A stretch of 64,000 nt of DNA. It comes from Colwellia sp. 12G3 (lineage in GTDB: Bacteria; Pseudomonadota; Gammaproteobacteria; Enterobacterales; Alteromonadaceae). The notes under the pieces were generated by a model, which saw only the letters and a list, made by a program, of their open reading frames with translations, did no database searches and had not been told where the DNA came from. This document shows, piece by piece, positions 53,883-63,802 of this stretch. Numbering within the stretch: the first letter of the stretch is position 1; every line of letters starts with the position of its first letter. Where the stretch lies: the NCBI RefSeq assembly GCF_002836775.1, contig NZ_PJAQ01000008.1, positions 39,811-103,810 on the forward strand, written 5' to 3'. The position numbers and the translations under genes are program-made.

Positions 53883-55793
53883 TTACTGACGAGCTTTAAC
53901 TTCATCAGATAACTTAGCAATAAAGTCATCAACCGACATTTTTCCTAAATCTTCACCACTTCGAGTTCGAACGGATATTTCACCTGATTCCATTTCTTTG
54001 TCACCGACAACTAATAAATACGGAACTCGCTTCAAAGTGTGCTCGCGGATTTTAAAGCCTATCTTCTCATTTCTCAAGTCTATTTTTGCTCTAAAGCCAT
54101 TTTCTTTTAGTTTTTTAACAACTTTCTCACAATATGGCGCTTGTTTATCGGTAATATTCATAATTGTTGTCTGAATAGGCGATAACCATGTTGGAAACTT
54201 GCCAGTGAACTCTTCAATTAAAATACCAATAAAACGTTCTAATGAACCTAATATTGCTCGGTGAATCATTACCGGAGTATATCTTTCGTTATCTTCACCA
54301 ACGTAAGTTGCACCTAAACGTTCTGGTAAGGCAAAATCAAGTTGTACCGTTCCACATTGCCAAGCACGACCTAAACAATCCATTAACGTGAATTCTATTT
54401 TAGGGCCGTAAAAAGCACCTTCACCCGGCAAGTATTCAAAAGCAATGTTACTGTCTGTTAATGCTTGTGCTAAACCTGCTTCAGCTTTATCCCAGATCTC
54501 ATCACTACCAATACGGTTTTCCGGGCGCGTTGAAAGCTTGACAACAACATCTTCAAAGCCAAATGAGCCATAAACGTCGTATACCATTTCAATACACTTT
54601 TTCACTTCCGCTTGAACTTGTGATTCCATACAGAAGATATGTGCATCATCTTGCGTAAAACCACGAACGCGCATTAAACCATGTAAAGACCCCGAAGGTT
54701 CATTACGATGACAACAGCCAAATTCAGCGATGCGCAGTGGCAAATCACGATAAGACTTCAAACCTTGATTGAATATTTGAACATGACCTGGACAGTTCAT
54801 TGGTTTAATGGCGTATTCGCGCTTTTCAGAGGTAGTAGTAAACATGCCATCAGCATATTTTTCCCAGTGACCTGATTTTTCCCAAAGACTTCTATCCATC
54901 ATCATTGGTGCTTTAACTTCGTCGTAATCATACTCGTGTAATTTTTCACGAATAAACTTTTCTAATTCAGTATAAATAGTCCAACCATCGTTATGCCAAA
55001 ACACCATGCCTGGTGCTTCTTCCTGCCAATGGAATAAGTCTAATGTTTTACCTATTTTACGATGGTCACGCTTTTCAGCTTCAGCTAAACGTACTATATA
55101 AGCCTTAAGTTGCTTTTTATCAGCCCATGCAGTGCCATAAATACGTTGCAACATTTTGTTGTCTGAATTACCACGCCAGTATGCACCGGCAACTTTCATT
55201 AATTTAAAATGATGACAATGACGCATGCTTGGTACATGAGGACCACGACACATATCAATATATTCTTGATGATGATATAAAGCCGGTGTATCTGTTTTCT
55301 CGATGTTTTCATCAAGAATGGCTAATTTGTATGTTTCACCGCGTATCGTAAAGGCATCATAAGCATCTTGCCAAGAACCTGTTTTCTTAACTACTTCATA
55401 GCCTGTACGTGCTAATTCAGTCATGCGTTTTTCAAGCTTAGCTAAATCATCTTCGGTAATTGATTCATCAAGGTCAATGTCATAATAAAAGCCATTTTCA
55501 ATCGTTGGACCGATAGCCATTTTAACATTTGGGTATAACTGCTTTATTGCATGCCCTAATAAATGTGCACATGAGTGACGAATGATCTCAAGACCTTCAC
55601 TATCTTTACTGGTGATAAGTTGTAAAGAGGCATCTTGAGTTATTAATTCACAGGCATCAACAAGGTTTCCGTCGATACGGCCAGCAATGGTTGCTTTAGC
55701 AAGACCAGGGCCAATATCAAGAGCAACATCCATTATAGATACAGCTTGTTCAAAAGAACGTTGAGAACCATCAGGGAGAGTAATTACAGGCAT
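53883..55793 (-). CDS. thrS: Threonyl-tRNA synthetase
   Basis: The 636-residue class II synthetase has a TGS domain (about 1-62), the editing-domain motifs [16 protein letters not shown] and CRGPHVPSM, motif 2 [31 protein letters not shown], zinc ligand Cys in [10 protein letters not shown], and the C-terminal anticodon domain. It charges tRNA-Thr. It starts the thrS-infC-rpmI-rplT order, as in E. coli, and has a terminator-like hairpin in its leader. Confidence 0.98.
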   Translation of the reverse strand: MPVITLPDGSQRSFEQAVSIMDVALDIGPGLAKATIAGRIDGNLVDACELITQDASLQLITSKDSEGLEIIRHSCAHLLGHAIKQLYPNVKMAIGPTIENGFYYDIDLDESITEDDLAKLEKRMTELARTGYEVVKKTGSWQDAYDAFTIRGETYKLAILDENIEKTDTPALYHHQEYIDMCRGPHVPSMRHCHHFKLMKVAGAYWRGNSDNKMLQRIYGTAWADKKQLKAYIVRLAEAEKRDHRKIGKTLDLFHWQEEAPGMVFWHNDGWTIYTELEKFIREKLHEYDYDEVKAPMMMDRSLWEKSGHWEKYADGMFTTTSEKREYAIKPMNCPGHVQIFNQGLKSYRDLPLRIAEFGCCHRNEPSGSLHGLMRVRGFTQDDAHIFCMESQVQAEVKKCIEMVYDVYGSFGFEDVVVKLSTRPENRIGSDEIWDKAEAGLAQALTDSNIAFEYLPGEGAFYGPKIEFTLMDCLGRAWQCGTVQLDFALPERLGATYVGEDNERYTPVMIHRAILGSLERFIGILIEEFTGKFPTWLSPIQTTIMNITDKQAPYCEKVVKKLKENGFRAKIDLRNEKIGFKIREHTLKRVPYLLVVGDKEMESGEISVRTRSGEDLGKMSVDDFIAKLSDEVKARQ

Positions 55794-55908
55794 GTTTTTC
55801 CTTATCAGTGGCGGCGCACACGAAGCGTCGCTTGAGTTTTAATAGTTAAAAATAAATAGTTTTAGCCGTTGCGTCCTGCAATCGCTTAATCACGTTCATC
55901 CTGAACAT

Positions 55909-55934
55909 AAAAAAGAGCACATAGCTCTTTTTTT
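55909..55934 (-). terminator. Terminator-like hairpin in the thrS leader
   Basis: AAAAAAGAGC and GCTCTTTTTT pair around a 5-base loop, giving an intrinsic-terminator shape with T run on the minus strand about 115-140 bases before the thrS start. The neighbour on the other side is divergent, so no gene ends here. An upstream pairing (CCCTT with AAGGG near 55973-55993) could be an alternative structure. No Thr-rich leader peptide was found. The rest of the 55794-56219 gap shows no gene. Confidence 0.6.
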
Positions 55935-56219
55935 AGAATTAGGTTTTTTACCCGATGATTGTAAAAGCCTTACCCTTTTTAAACAAGGGCTTTAACCGAG
56001 TTTAATCATTTTTTATTATTCAATAATAAAATAAAATGTAAAAGGGTCTTTAAAATAATGCACATAAATATAAACTGATGCGGTTATGGATCAATCAACT
56101 TGTTTCGCAAACCTTTATCAGCAAGAAAATGACAACGCTATCTGCGCCGGATCTACATAGCACTTTACTGAAAAATCAGTAATACTATTGATAAAGTACT
56201 TAATAACTAGCTGAATTTA

Positions 56220-56945
56220 GTGAAAATATTTACCCTTGCTACAGTGCTACTGTTTTATGTTTTGCTATCCGTCGCAAATGCTTCAGAAAACCCATGGAAG
56301 TTATGGAAAAAAAACAGTTCACAAAGTGTTAGTTATCGTCCCGCTATAATAAAAGGCAATATTAACACAACGCTAATCGAAATTAAGGCTACAGCCGTTG
56401 TGCACTCAAGTATTTCTGGATTTATGTTATTTTTACAAGATGTCGATAACACCCGACATTGGTTAGTTAATGCCAGTGAAAGCAAAATAATTAAGCAATA
56501 CTCAGCGACCGAAAATAACTTCTATATAAAGCTAACGAAGATCTGGCCATTACAGGCAAGAATTTTAATACTCAATTCTGTTTATTGGCAAAACGATGAC
56601 TTAAGTGTTGAGATAAAATTAACAGACGCAGTAAACGTTGAAGACTACATGCTAGCGGCTGTGAGAGATTTAAAAGATTACCTACAGGTTAAGACCCACC
56701 GTGCTCATTGGACAATAATGCCTAAGCAGTCAGAAGCTAAAGGTAGTGATATTGCTATTGAATATATTTTTATTGCGGATGGTCGAGGAGACACACCAAA
56801 GTGGTTGGCTGATCATTTAGCTCTTAAGTCTATTTGGAAAAGTATGCGTAATATTAGGCGTCAGTTACCCAGGGAAAAGTGGCAGCAACAAACCGTTAAA
56901 GGTATTACTGAATACGCTGTAATACCTTTAACTGATAAACCTTAA
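56220..56945 (+). CDS. Periplasmic START-domain protein
   Basis: A GTG start gives a 241-residue protein with a Sec signal (about 1-22, ending VANAS). The body matches START lipid-transfer domains: WKLWKKNSSQSVSYRP, FMLFLQDVDNTRHWLVNASESKII, WPLQARILILNSVYWQ and a long C-terminal helix (DHLALKSIWKSMRNIRRQL). It may carry a lipid or hydrophobic ligand in the periplasm. It is divergent from thrS and has no clear operon. Confidence 0.8.
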   Translation: MKIFTLATVLLFYVLLSVANASENPWKLWKKNSSQSVSYRPAIIKGNINTTLIEIKATAVVHSSISGFMLFLQDVDNTRHWLVNASESKIIKQYSATENNFYIKLTKIWPLQARILILNSVYWQNDDLSVEIKLTDAVNVEDYMLAAVRDLKDYLQVKTHRAHWTIMPKQSEAKGSDIAIEYIFIADGRGDTPKWLADHLALKSIWKSMRNIRRQLPREKWQQQTVKGITEYAVIPLTDKP

Positions 56946-57023
56946 CGAATAACGACGAGAGCATCACCAATAACCAAGACATCAAAAGCTTAGTCAGATT
57001 TCAATCATCCTGAATCCATTCAT

Positions 57024-57152
57024 CGTCATTCCCGAGTTCTCTTGTCGAAGATCCATCACTCTTTATAAACTGGATCCAGGAGAATGTGCGTCCTGCATTC
57101 TCTAATAAGTAGCATCCATGCTACGGCCGATTAAAACACCACGGGGATGACG
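57024..57152. repeat. Intergenic repeat with CGTCATTCCCG ends
   Basis: A 129-bp non-coding element bounded by CGTCATTCCCGAG and, reversed, CGTCATCCCCGTG. Inside are TCTTGTCGAAGATCCA and AACTGGATCCAGG, typical of dispersed intergenic repeats seen in many gammaproteobacteria. It lies between the convergent START and FAD-oxidoreductase genes and may be folded in RNA. Confidence 0.7.
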
Positions 57153-57182
57153 TCCCTAAGCCATGTGCATAGGAACATTAAT

Positions 57183-58901
57183 TTACTGGTCTGCTGTAAT
57201 GGCTAATGCCATTGCTTCCGCAATTTTAATACCATCAATACCCGCAGACAAAATTCCACCCGCATAACCCGCACCCTCGCCCGCTGGATACAAACCTTGC
57301 ACGTTAAGGCTTTGCAACGTATCTTTATCTCGCGTAATTTGAATCGGTGATGAGGTTCGAGTTTCTACTGCCGTTAAGGTTGCTTCTGCCATTGAAAAAC
57401 CATTAATTTTCTTATCAAAAGCAGGTAGTGCTTCTCTAATTGCAGCTATCGCATAATCAGGTAAGGTTTCACTTAAATCGCAATAAGTAACACCGGGTTT
57501 ATAAGACGGGGCTACTGAGCCATGTTCGCCACTTTTACGTCCTGCAAGAAAATCGCCTACAAGCTGAACTGGCGCATCATAATTTTCACCGCCAAGTTTA
57601 AACGCTCTTTCTTCTAAGTTACGTTGAAATTCCATACCCGCAAGTACATAATTTCTATCTGACGCAAATTCACTGGTGATGAAATCTTCCGGCTCAATAC
57701 CCACAACAATAGCACTATTCGCATTACGTTCAAGACGAGAGTATTGGCTCATCCCATTGGTCACTAAACGGCCCTCTTCCGAGGCAGCGGCAACAACAGT
57801 TCCCCCAGGACACATACAAAAACTATAAACCGAACGGCCATTACTGCAATGGTGAACTAACTTGTAATCTGCAGAGCCTAAAATTTCATTCCCGGCATTA
57901 TTACCAAAGCGTGCTTCATCAATAACCGCTTGTTCATGTTCAATACGAAAGCCAACAGAAAAGGGTTTGGCTTTCATGTAAACATCTTCATCAAATAACA
58001 TACTAAAAGTATCACGAGCACTATGTCCAATGGCTAAAGCAATATAGTTCGTCTCTATGTGTTCACCATTTGAGAGTGTTAAACCAGTAACTTTTTTGTT
58101 TTGGTAACCTTCAATGCCTTGCGCGGTGCATTCATTACCATCAACATCAACAAAGTGAATTTTATCTACTCGTTGATTAAATCGCACTTCACCGCCAAGC
58201 TCAAAAATTTTGGCTCGCATTTTTTCAACCATAGTAACTAATTTAAAGGTACCAATATGCGGCTTACTTACATAAAGGATCTCTTCAGGTGCACCTGCTG
58301 CAACAAATTCATGAAGAACTTTACGACTATAATGCATAGGATCTTTAACTTGACTATAAAGCTTACCGTCTGAGAATGTTCCTGCGCCCCCTTCACCAAA
58401 TTGCACATTCGATTCAGTATTTAATATCTTTTTACGCCAAAAGCCAAAAGTGTCTTTGGTGCGTTGTCTAACTTCTTGACCACGTTCTAGTACAATAGGA
58501 TTAAAGCCCATTTGTGCCAACACTAAACCTACAAATAACCCACAGGGTCCCATACCAATAACAACAGGACGGTTTTTAAGGTTCTTTGGCGCTTGACTAA
58601 CAAACTTATAGGCCATATCTGGCGTTTCTTTTACTTGAGTATCATCCTGAAATGTTGCAAGAAGGGCTTCGTTAGCATTCGTTTCAACATCAAGCGTATA
58701 AATCAGGAAAATACTATTTTTCTTACGTGCATCGTAACCACGTTTAAACACGGTGAATTTTATTAACTGAACCGCTTTTATTGATAATTTAGTTAAAATT
58801 GCTTGTTCAAGTTCGTGCTCTTGATGGTCAAGCGGAAGTTTAATATTGGTTAAACGAATCATTCTGTTGAGATCCAGCATAGGAAGAGTAATATTTTTCA
58901 C
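57183..58901 (-). CDS. FAD-dependent oxidoreductase of the COG2509 type
   Basis: The 572-residue frame begins at a GTG with AGGT upstream; ATG codons at 58880 and 58862 (the latter starting MIRLTNIKLPLDH) are alternative starts. An N-terminal ~100-residue domain precedes a FAD fold (PVVIGMGPCGLFVGLVLAQMG, VLERGQEVRQRTKDT), then FGEGGAGTFSDGKLYSQVKD, IGHSARDTF and the end GEGAGYAGGILSAGIDG. These match a widespread uncharacterised dehydrogenase family. Substrate unknown. Confidence 0.88.
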   Translation of the reverse strand: MKNITLPMLDLNRMIRLTNIKLPLDHQEHELEQAILTKLSIKAVQLIKFTVFKRGYDARKKNSIFLIYTLDVETNANEALLATFQDDTQVKETPDMAYKFVSQAPKNLKNRPVVIGMGPCGLFVGLVLAQMGFNPIVLERGQEVRQRTKDTFGFWRKKILNTESNVQFGEGGAGTFSDGKLYSQVKDPMHYSRKVLHEFVAAGAPEEILYVSKPHIGTFKLVTMVEKMRAKIFELGGEVRFNQRVDKIHFVDVDGNECTAQGIEGYQNKKVTGLTLSNGEHIETNYIALAIGHSARDTFSMLFDEDVYMKAKPFSVGFRIEHEQAVIDEARFGNNAGNEILGSADYKLVHHCSNGRSVYSFCMCPGGTVVAAASEEGRLVTNGMSQYSRLERNANSAIVVGIEPEDFITSEFASDRNYVLAGMEFQRNLEERAFKLGGENYDAPVQLVGDFLAGRKSGEHGSVAPSYKPGVTYCDLSETLPDYAIAAIREALPAFDKKINGFSMAEATLTAVETRTSSPIQITRDKDTLQSLNVQGLYPAGEGAGYAGGILSAGIDGIKIAEAMALAITADQ

Positions 58902-59010
58902 TATTTTACCTGTACGCCATCATTTTATAAACAAGAGATTGAATTTGCCCTCAACAAAGGTATGATCCACCACATGATTAAGACAATAATTAACAAATTT
59001 AGATAAACCT

Positions 59011-59346
59011 ATGGCATTTGTAGTAACTGATAACTGTATCTTATGTAAATACACTGACTGTGTCGCAGTATGTCCTGCTGATGCTTTTTATGAAGGACCT
59101 AATTTCCTCGTTATTAGCCCTGATGATTGTATTGATTGCGACTTATGCCCAGTTGAGTGCCCTGCAGGTGCTATTTACCAAGAAGATGATGTACCCGCAG
59201 ACCAACAAGAGTTTATTGAACTCAATGCCGAACTAGCAAAACACTGGCCTAGAATTACCGAAGTTAAACCGCCGTTAGAGCAGGCAAAAAAATGGGATGG
59301 CGTCACAGATAAAATTCAATATCTAGATACCCAATCAGATGAATAA
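59011..59346 (+). CDS. fdxA: Ferredoxin FdxA (7Fe-8S type)
   Basis: The 111-residue protein has two iron-sulphur motifs: [14 protein letters not shown] (3Fe-4S type spacing) and [12 protein letters not shown] (4Fe-4S), with the usual FdxA sequence [16 protein letters not shown]. The C-terminal extension ([18 protein letters not shown]) is also typical. It carries electrons in the cytoplasm. It is divergent from the FAD oxidoreductase, a possible partner. Confidence 0.96.
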   Translation: MAFVVTDNCILCKYTDCVAVCPADAFYEGPNFLVISPDDCIDCDLCPVECPAGAIYQEDDVPADQQEFIELNAELAKHWPRITEVKPPLEQAKKWDGVTDKIQYLDTQSDE

Positions 59347-59434
59347 TAATTGCTAAAAAACATTTTTTGTCAATACAGCACTCGGTAAGAAAACAGCTAT
59401 ACTAAATACCATATAATTACCCTTGGAGATGATT

Positions 59435-60355
59435 ATGTGGCACAGCATTGAACAAGCCATAAGTGTTGAAACTGGCAGACCATTTCATATTTCAGAAAAA
59501 CAGGAAATATCAACGGGAATCGGCAACACCTCTTCATTGAGTAGTTTAATTGCTCAGAAAGCACCTCCGTCCAATTTAGCATTCAAAATAACGGATGGCG
59601 AAAGGACTTATTTTCTAAAAATCAACAACAAAGCCTACCTAGAACACTTTCAAGCCGAAGCATACTCATTAAAGCAGCTTAATACACTGGCTAATATTGC
59701 TAGTCCAAAAGTAACCAGCATCGGCACCAGCTTAGACAAAAGTTTTTTAGTGTTAGATTATATTGATTTTAGTAAAGCAAAACCTATGCTGTGGTATCAA
59801 CTCGGCCAACAACTCGCTCAAATGCATTATGAAACACGCCATGGTCAATTTGGTTGGCAACATGATAATTTCATTGGCAACACTATTCAGCCCAATCACT
59901 GGAGTAGCAACTGGACAACCTTTTTTGCAGACCAACGCATTGCTTGGCAATTGCAATTATTGTCCGAGCGTTCCGTTATGCTGGGTAATATTGAATATAT
60001 CACACAAGTTTGTCACGACGCATTACTGCATCACCATGTTACACCTTGTCTAGTGCATGGTGATTTATGGCAAGGCAATACAGGCTTTAGCGGCGAACAG
60101 GCCATGATTTTTGATCCTGCTTGTTATTATGGTGACCGAGAAGTTGATATTGCCATGACCGAACTCTTTGGACATTTTCCTGATGACTTTTATCATGGCT
60201 ACCAAGCAGAATATCCTTTAGATGCAGGTTATGAGCAAAGAAAGTTAGTTTATAATTTTTACCATATCTTAAACCATGCCAATGTTTTTGGTGGGATTTA
60301 CATTAACCAAGCAAAAGCAGCATTATCGCGAATAATGTCATTACCATTACACTAG
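59435..60355 (+). CDS. Fructosamine-kinase-family protein
   Basis: I choose the ATG at 59435, with GGAG 6 bases upstream; the frame extends further to a TTG at 59423. The 306-residue protein has the kinase-like motifs AFKITDGERTYFLKIN, EAYSLKQLN, the catalytic LVHGDLWQGN and metal-binding FDPACYYGDREVDIAM. This is the FN3K/YniA family, which phosphorylates sugar adducts on proteins so that they fall off. It acts in the cytoplasm and stands alone here. Confidence 0.93.
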   Translation: MWHSIEQAISVETGRPFHISEKQEISTGIGNTSSLSSLIAQKAPPSNLAFKITDGERTYFLKINNKAYLEHFQAEAYSLKQLNTLANIASPKVTSIGTSLDKSFLVLDYIDFSKAKPMLWYQLGQQLAQMHYETRHGQFGWQHDNFIGNTIQPNHWSSNWTTFFADQRIAWQLQLLSERSVMLGNIEYITQVCHDALLHHHVTPCLVHGDLWQGNTGFSGEQAMIFDPACYYGDREVDIAMTELFGHFPDDFYHGYQAEYPLDAGYEQRKLVYNFYHILNHANVFGGIYINQAKAALSRIMSLPLH

Positions 60356-60500
60356 TAAAAGCAGAGACCATGTAGATCAAAAACCTAGTCAGTAATCATT
60401 AAAACAGCGGGCTATTTTGGTAATTTAGTCAAATATAGTCATACTCAATGCAGATGATATGATTATATAAAATCACTTCCCTTTACTTATGGTGGCTATC

Positions 60501-60707
60501 ATGACAATTAAACTCACCGAAAAGCGCATTACTTGTCCTCACTGTGGTCATCATTTGCATACAACGATAGATGCAACAGCGGGTGATCAAGATTATTATG
60601 ATGAATGCCCCGCTTGTTGCATGGAAATTCACTACCATTTACATATAGACGAATATAGAAAGAAGATTCAATTAACCGTTGATAGTGATGATGAACAAGT
60701 CTTTTAA
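60501..60707 (+). CDS. CPXCG motif-containing cysteine-rich protein
   Basis: I start at the ATG at 60501 (GGTGG upstream), giving 68 residues. Two Cys pairs (ITCPHCGHHL and DECPACCMEIHYHLH) form a likely zinc ribbon with several His. Small proteins of this kind are found widely in gammaproteobacteria; function is unknown. It precedes the MATE gene by 164 bp. Confidence 0.85.
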   Translation: MTIKLTEKRITCPHCGHHLHTTIDATAGDQDYYDECPACCMEIHYHLHIDEYRKKIQLTVDSDDEQVF

Positions 60708-60871
60708 CTGAACAATTAATTCCGTTTTTTTCATAAGCACAAACTTACAATATCACTTTACTTTTTAAGACATTTTTTGCCTTGTTTGCTCAAGCTATCT
60801 CATCTATGATGCTTGCAGTTTAGCGATAGTCAATAATTCGTTCCCCTCCCTTCACTAAAGTTACCAATGAC

Positions 60872-62269
60872 ATGAACTTAGCCGACTTCTTTACCCATAG
60901 CAAAAGCTTATTAAAACTCACTTACCCTATTTTAATCGCACAATTAATTCAAAACTTAATGGGCTTTGTTGATATTGTGATGGCAGGACGCGTTAGTGCT
61001 ACTGATTTAGCCGCCGTTGCTGTAGCAAATAGTATTTGGCTGCCCTTGATATTAACCATTTATGGCTTAATCATGGCACTTTCCGCGATTGTTTCACAGC
61101 TTGCAGGCGGAGGGAAATATAACGATATAGTAGAACAAACGTATCAAACCGGCTGGATAGCCTTGGTGCTCGGCTTATCGTTAATAGGCCTTTACTACTT
61201 ACTTACACCAATAATTGCACCGCTCGTTACCTTAGACGGTAATCTTGAAGCATTAATGTTTGATTATTTGGGATTTATTGTCTGGGGCGCACCAGGCTTT
61301 TGTTTATACCTTGTGCTAAGAAATTACTCTGAAGGTCTTTCATACACTAAGCCAACCATGATTATTAGTATTATTGGTTTACTGGTTAATATTCCAGCCA
61401 ACTATATATTTATCTACGGTAAATTTGGCATGCCCGCTCTTGGCGGTGCTGGTTGTGGCATAGCCACAGCGTTAGTTTATTGGTCAATGTTTATTAGTAT
61501 GCTTATTTATTGTTTTTATTCAAAAGTATTAAAACAGGCCAATTTGTTTAGTGATTTTTATTGGCCGGTATTAAGTGAAATAAAAACAATCCTTGCCCTA
61601 GGCATTCCTATCGCTTTATCACTACTTTTTGAAGTCAGCCTTTTTGCTATTGTCGCTATTATTTTGGTGCCCTTTGGATCGCAAGTTGTCGCAAGTCACC
61701 AAGTAGCATTAAACTTTACCGGTTTAGTGTTTATGGTGCCTTTAAGTATTGCCATGGCTACTACGATTAAAGTCGGTTTTGCTATTGGGAATAAAAACTT
61801 CAAACAAGCTAGAGACTATACCTTGTACTCAATAGTGCTTGGCTTAGCCCTAGCTTGTATCACAGCGCTAATAACGGTACTTTTCAGAACACAAATTGCA
61901 GGCATTTATAGTACTGAAGCGCCGGTGATAGAATTAGCCGCTAGCTTAATGTTACTAGCCACCATTTATCAATTTTCAGATACTATTCAGGTTGTCTCTG
62001 CCGGCGCATTGCGCGGGTACAAAGACACTAAATCTATATTATATATAACCTTCGTATCTTATTGGCTGGTCGGGTTAACCGTAGGTTTGGTTTTAGGTAT
62101 AACAGACTGGATTGTGCCTAAAATGGGACCTTATGGTTTTTGGATAGGCTTTATCGTTGGTTTAACTACCGCAGCAATATTACTCGCTTGGCGTTTACAA
62201 GTAATTCAACAGCGGATTAAAAAGGGTAAATTCTTACAACCAGGTGACAATGAAAAAGTACAAACTTAG
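60872..62269 (+). CDS. NorM-type MATE multidrug efflux pump
   Basis: The 465-residue protein has twelve predicted TM helices, starting LLKLTYPILIAQLIQNLMGFVDIVMAGRVSATDLAAVAVA, with the NorM-like QLAGGGKY and LALGIPIALSLLFEVSLFAIVAIIL. It likely exports cationic drugs using Na+ or H+. It is the second MATE gene in the window and is of a different subgroup from the one beside uvrB. Confidence 0.93.
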   Translation: MNLADFFTHSKSLLKLTYPILIAQLIQNLMGFVDIVMAGRVSATDLAAVAVANSIWLPLILTIYGLIMALSAIVSQLAGGGKYNDIVEQTYQTGWIALVLGLSLIGLYYLLTPIIAPLVTLDGNLEALMFDYLGFIVWGAPGFCLYLVLRNYSEGLSYTKPTMIISIIGLLVNIPANYIFIYGKFGMPALGGAGCGIATALVYWSMFISMLIYCFYSKVLKQANLFSDFYWPVLSEIKTILALGIPIALSLLFEVSLFAIVAIILVPFGSQVVASHQVALNFTGLVFMVPLSIAMATTIKVGFAIGNKNFKQARDYTLYSIVLGLALACITALITVLFRTQIAGIYSTEAPVIELAASLMLLATIYQFSDTIQVVSAGALRGYKDTKSILYITFVSYWLVGLTVGLVLGITDWIVPKMGPYGFWIGFIVGLTTAAILLAWRLQVIQQRIKKGKFLQPGDNEKVQT

Positions 62270-62349
62270 CTAGCTAGCCTCATATTCAAGCATTTTGTTT
62301 ATTTAACAAGCAAGTAGAACCTATTTATCAATGAATTAAACAAAATTGC

Positions 62350-62378
62350 TTGCAAGGCGTTTAAGCAAAAGCTAACAT
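62350..62378 (+). promoter_or_regulatory. Probable promoter of tRNA-Val
   Basis: TTGCAA and TAACAT lie 17 bases apart and end 26 bases before the tRNA; each matches the sigma-70 consensus at four of six positions. Confidence 0.45.
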
Positions 62379-62403
62379 AGCGCTCGTTGAGTTATCAACA
62401 TGT

Positions 62404-62480
62404 GCTCGCTTAGCTCAGTTGGTTAGAGTACTTGCATGACATGCAAGGTGTCACAGGTTCGAGTCCCGTAGCGAGCACCA
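62404..62480 (+). tRNA. tRNA-Val (GAC)
   Basis: A 77-base cloverleaf: acceptor GCTCGCT with AGCGAGC, discriminator A, encoded CCA, anticodon stem CTTGC/GCAAG with loop ATGACAT (anticodon GAC). The T stem has an A-C mismatch (third pair) and the D stem a G-T pair, slightly unusual. The stretch that follows resembles an integrated element, so this tRNA is a likely attachment site. Confidence 0.93.
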
Positions 62481-62490
62481 TATAATAGCA

Positions 62491-62520
62491 AAGAGCTACC
62501 TTCGGGTGGCTCTTTTGCTT
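62491..62520 (+). terminator. Rho-independent terminator after tRNA-Val
   Basis: AAGAGCTACC and GGTGGCTCTT pair around a TTCG tetraloop, followed by a short T run. Confidence 0.75.
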
Positions 62521-62598
62521 TCTGCTATCCAAGCTCTATTCCAATTTGTACACACGATAAACATTCAAGCCGTGCCTATAATTATTCTATGATTTATT

Positions 62599-62652
62599 GC
62601 TAACGTTAGCAATGACCAATTGTTAACGTTAGCAATGACCAATTGTTAACGT
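62599..62652. repeat. 23-bp tandem repeat, two full copies and a part
   Basis: The unit TAACGTTAGCAATGACCAATTGT occurs at 62601-62623 and again at 62624-62646 and then starts a third time (TAACGT). The repeat start lies in the 12-bp palindrome GCTAACGTTAGC (62599-62610). Its position between tRNA-Val and an AlpA-type gene suggests binding sites for a recombinase or regulator. The rest of 62521-62831 shows no gene. Confidence 0.8.
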
Positions 62653-62831
62653 CAAATAATCGTGAATACTTTCCTGCAAAGATATGAGAAAACTGAAGTA
62701 CTACTCTTTTTTCATACTTAAGGGGTCAACCCAAGCAGCAATATTTTGGCAATTATTCTAACAGTTTGATGGTTTAACTATATGAATAATATCTTGGGAT
62801 ACAATAATAGCCCTGTGATTTATTGACAGGA

Positions 62832-63221
62832 TTATCTATTGTTTATCTTACCTAAAATCCATTGTTCAACATCAACTCTAACCCATGCTACAGAACGAGA
62901 AGATAACTGTATTGGGCTTGGAAATTCACCTTTGTTTTTATAAGTGTATATCGAAGATCTTGATAGTCCTGTCATGCTTATAACTTCTTTGATTCTGATT
63001 AGGTCGCTAGGCTGCTTACTACGTGTCTGAGTTTGTTCAATACTCAGTTTTTGTTCAGGAATATTTGCTCTTGTTTGTTCTGATATATCTCGTTTTGTAA
63101 GCTGTGATTTAAATCCATCAATGTGTCGTTTAACTAACTGCAATTCATTAATAGTATTTTGGGTTTTAAGTGATAGTTGTTCTAAATACCCATTGAGAAG
63201 TTCAAACTCCAAATTATTCAT
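62832..63221 (-). CDS. AlpA-type DNA-binding regulator
   Basis: The 129-residue protein has an N-terminal coiled coil (about 1-65; LEQLSLKTQNTINELQLVKRHIDGF) and a C-terminal AlpA/excisionase-like helix-turn-helix (LIRIKEVISMTGLSRSSIYTYKNKGEFPSPIQLSSRSVAWV). In E. coli AlpA activates a cryptic-prophage integrase. The coiled coil is longer than in small AlpA proteins. It faces back to tRNA-Val, with tandem repeats in between, as in the edge of an integrated island. No integrase is in the window. Confidence 0.88.
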   Translation of the reverse strand: MNNLEFELLNGYLEQLSLKTQNTINELQLVKRHIDGFKSQLTKRDISEQTRANIPEQKLSIEQTQTRSKQPSDLIRIKEVISMTGLSRSSIYTYKNKGEFPSPIQLSSRSVAWVRVDVEQWILGKINNR

Positions 63222-63696
63222 GTCAGATCCTTTATTATTAAAGCTCTAACTATCAATGAAATTACGTACTTTTACCAAAAAATTTAATTGTACATATTGA
63301 CCGAGTTTATCTGAGCTTTAAGCCAAATGGTGAATTGATATTAAATCTCATGGATACTTTGTCTTCATCTCCAGAAGCCGTGACAGAAATATCTGTGTCG
63401 TTTACTTCTAGCGTAGTGCCAACAAAGCAATACTTAACTTTCGAAAAGTTTCTTTCCCACATTTCGTTGGCAATTGATTACGACCTAAGGTTCACCGTCA
63501 AGCAAGCCCTAAAGAACTGGTTACGTTGGTTTCGGTATGTAACACCATAAGGAATAAGAGCTGGCGGTAAGTTAAAGCGTAACCACAACAACCCTAGTAT
63601 TTGCAGCGCCCTAGATTCTAGAGGCAATAAGCCACATCGCTAATGATTACTAAACTAATAGAAAGTATCCATTTAGTACCTATTAAGCTTAAGTTT

Positions 63697-63758
63697 CCTA
63701 AAATGATTACCTTATTAACTCTAATAATGTTTCTTATATAAAAGGTAATCATTTTGGG
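63697..63758. repeat. 17-bp inverted repeat with 28-base loop
   Basis: CCTAAAATGATTACCTT and AAGGTAATCATTTTGGG pair with a single T-G mismatch. It may be the ends of a small mobile repeat or a long RNA hairpin. Confidence 0.6.
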
Positions 63759-63781
63759 CTAATCTCATTACTCTAGGCAAC

Positions 63782-63802
63782 AAAAAGCCCGCCGAAGCGA
63801 GC
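63782..63802 (-). terminator. Minus-strand rho-independent terminator
   Basis: On the minus strand GCTCGC and GCGGGC (one T-G pair) surround a TTCG tetraloop and are followed by five T. It implies a minus-strand transcript from the right. Confidence 0.65.

Noticed and set aside
62599..62652. CRISPR-like array
   Set aside because: The copies are directly adjacent without spacers and no cas gene is present.
63335..63550. 71-codon open frame in the gene-poor end
   Set aside because: No clear ribosome site, no recognised domain; kept only as part of the region description.
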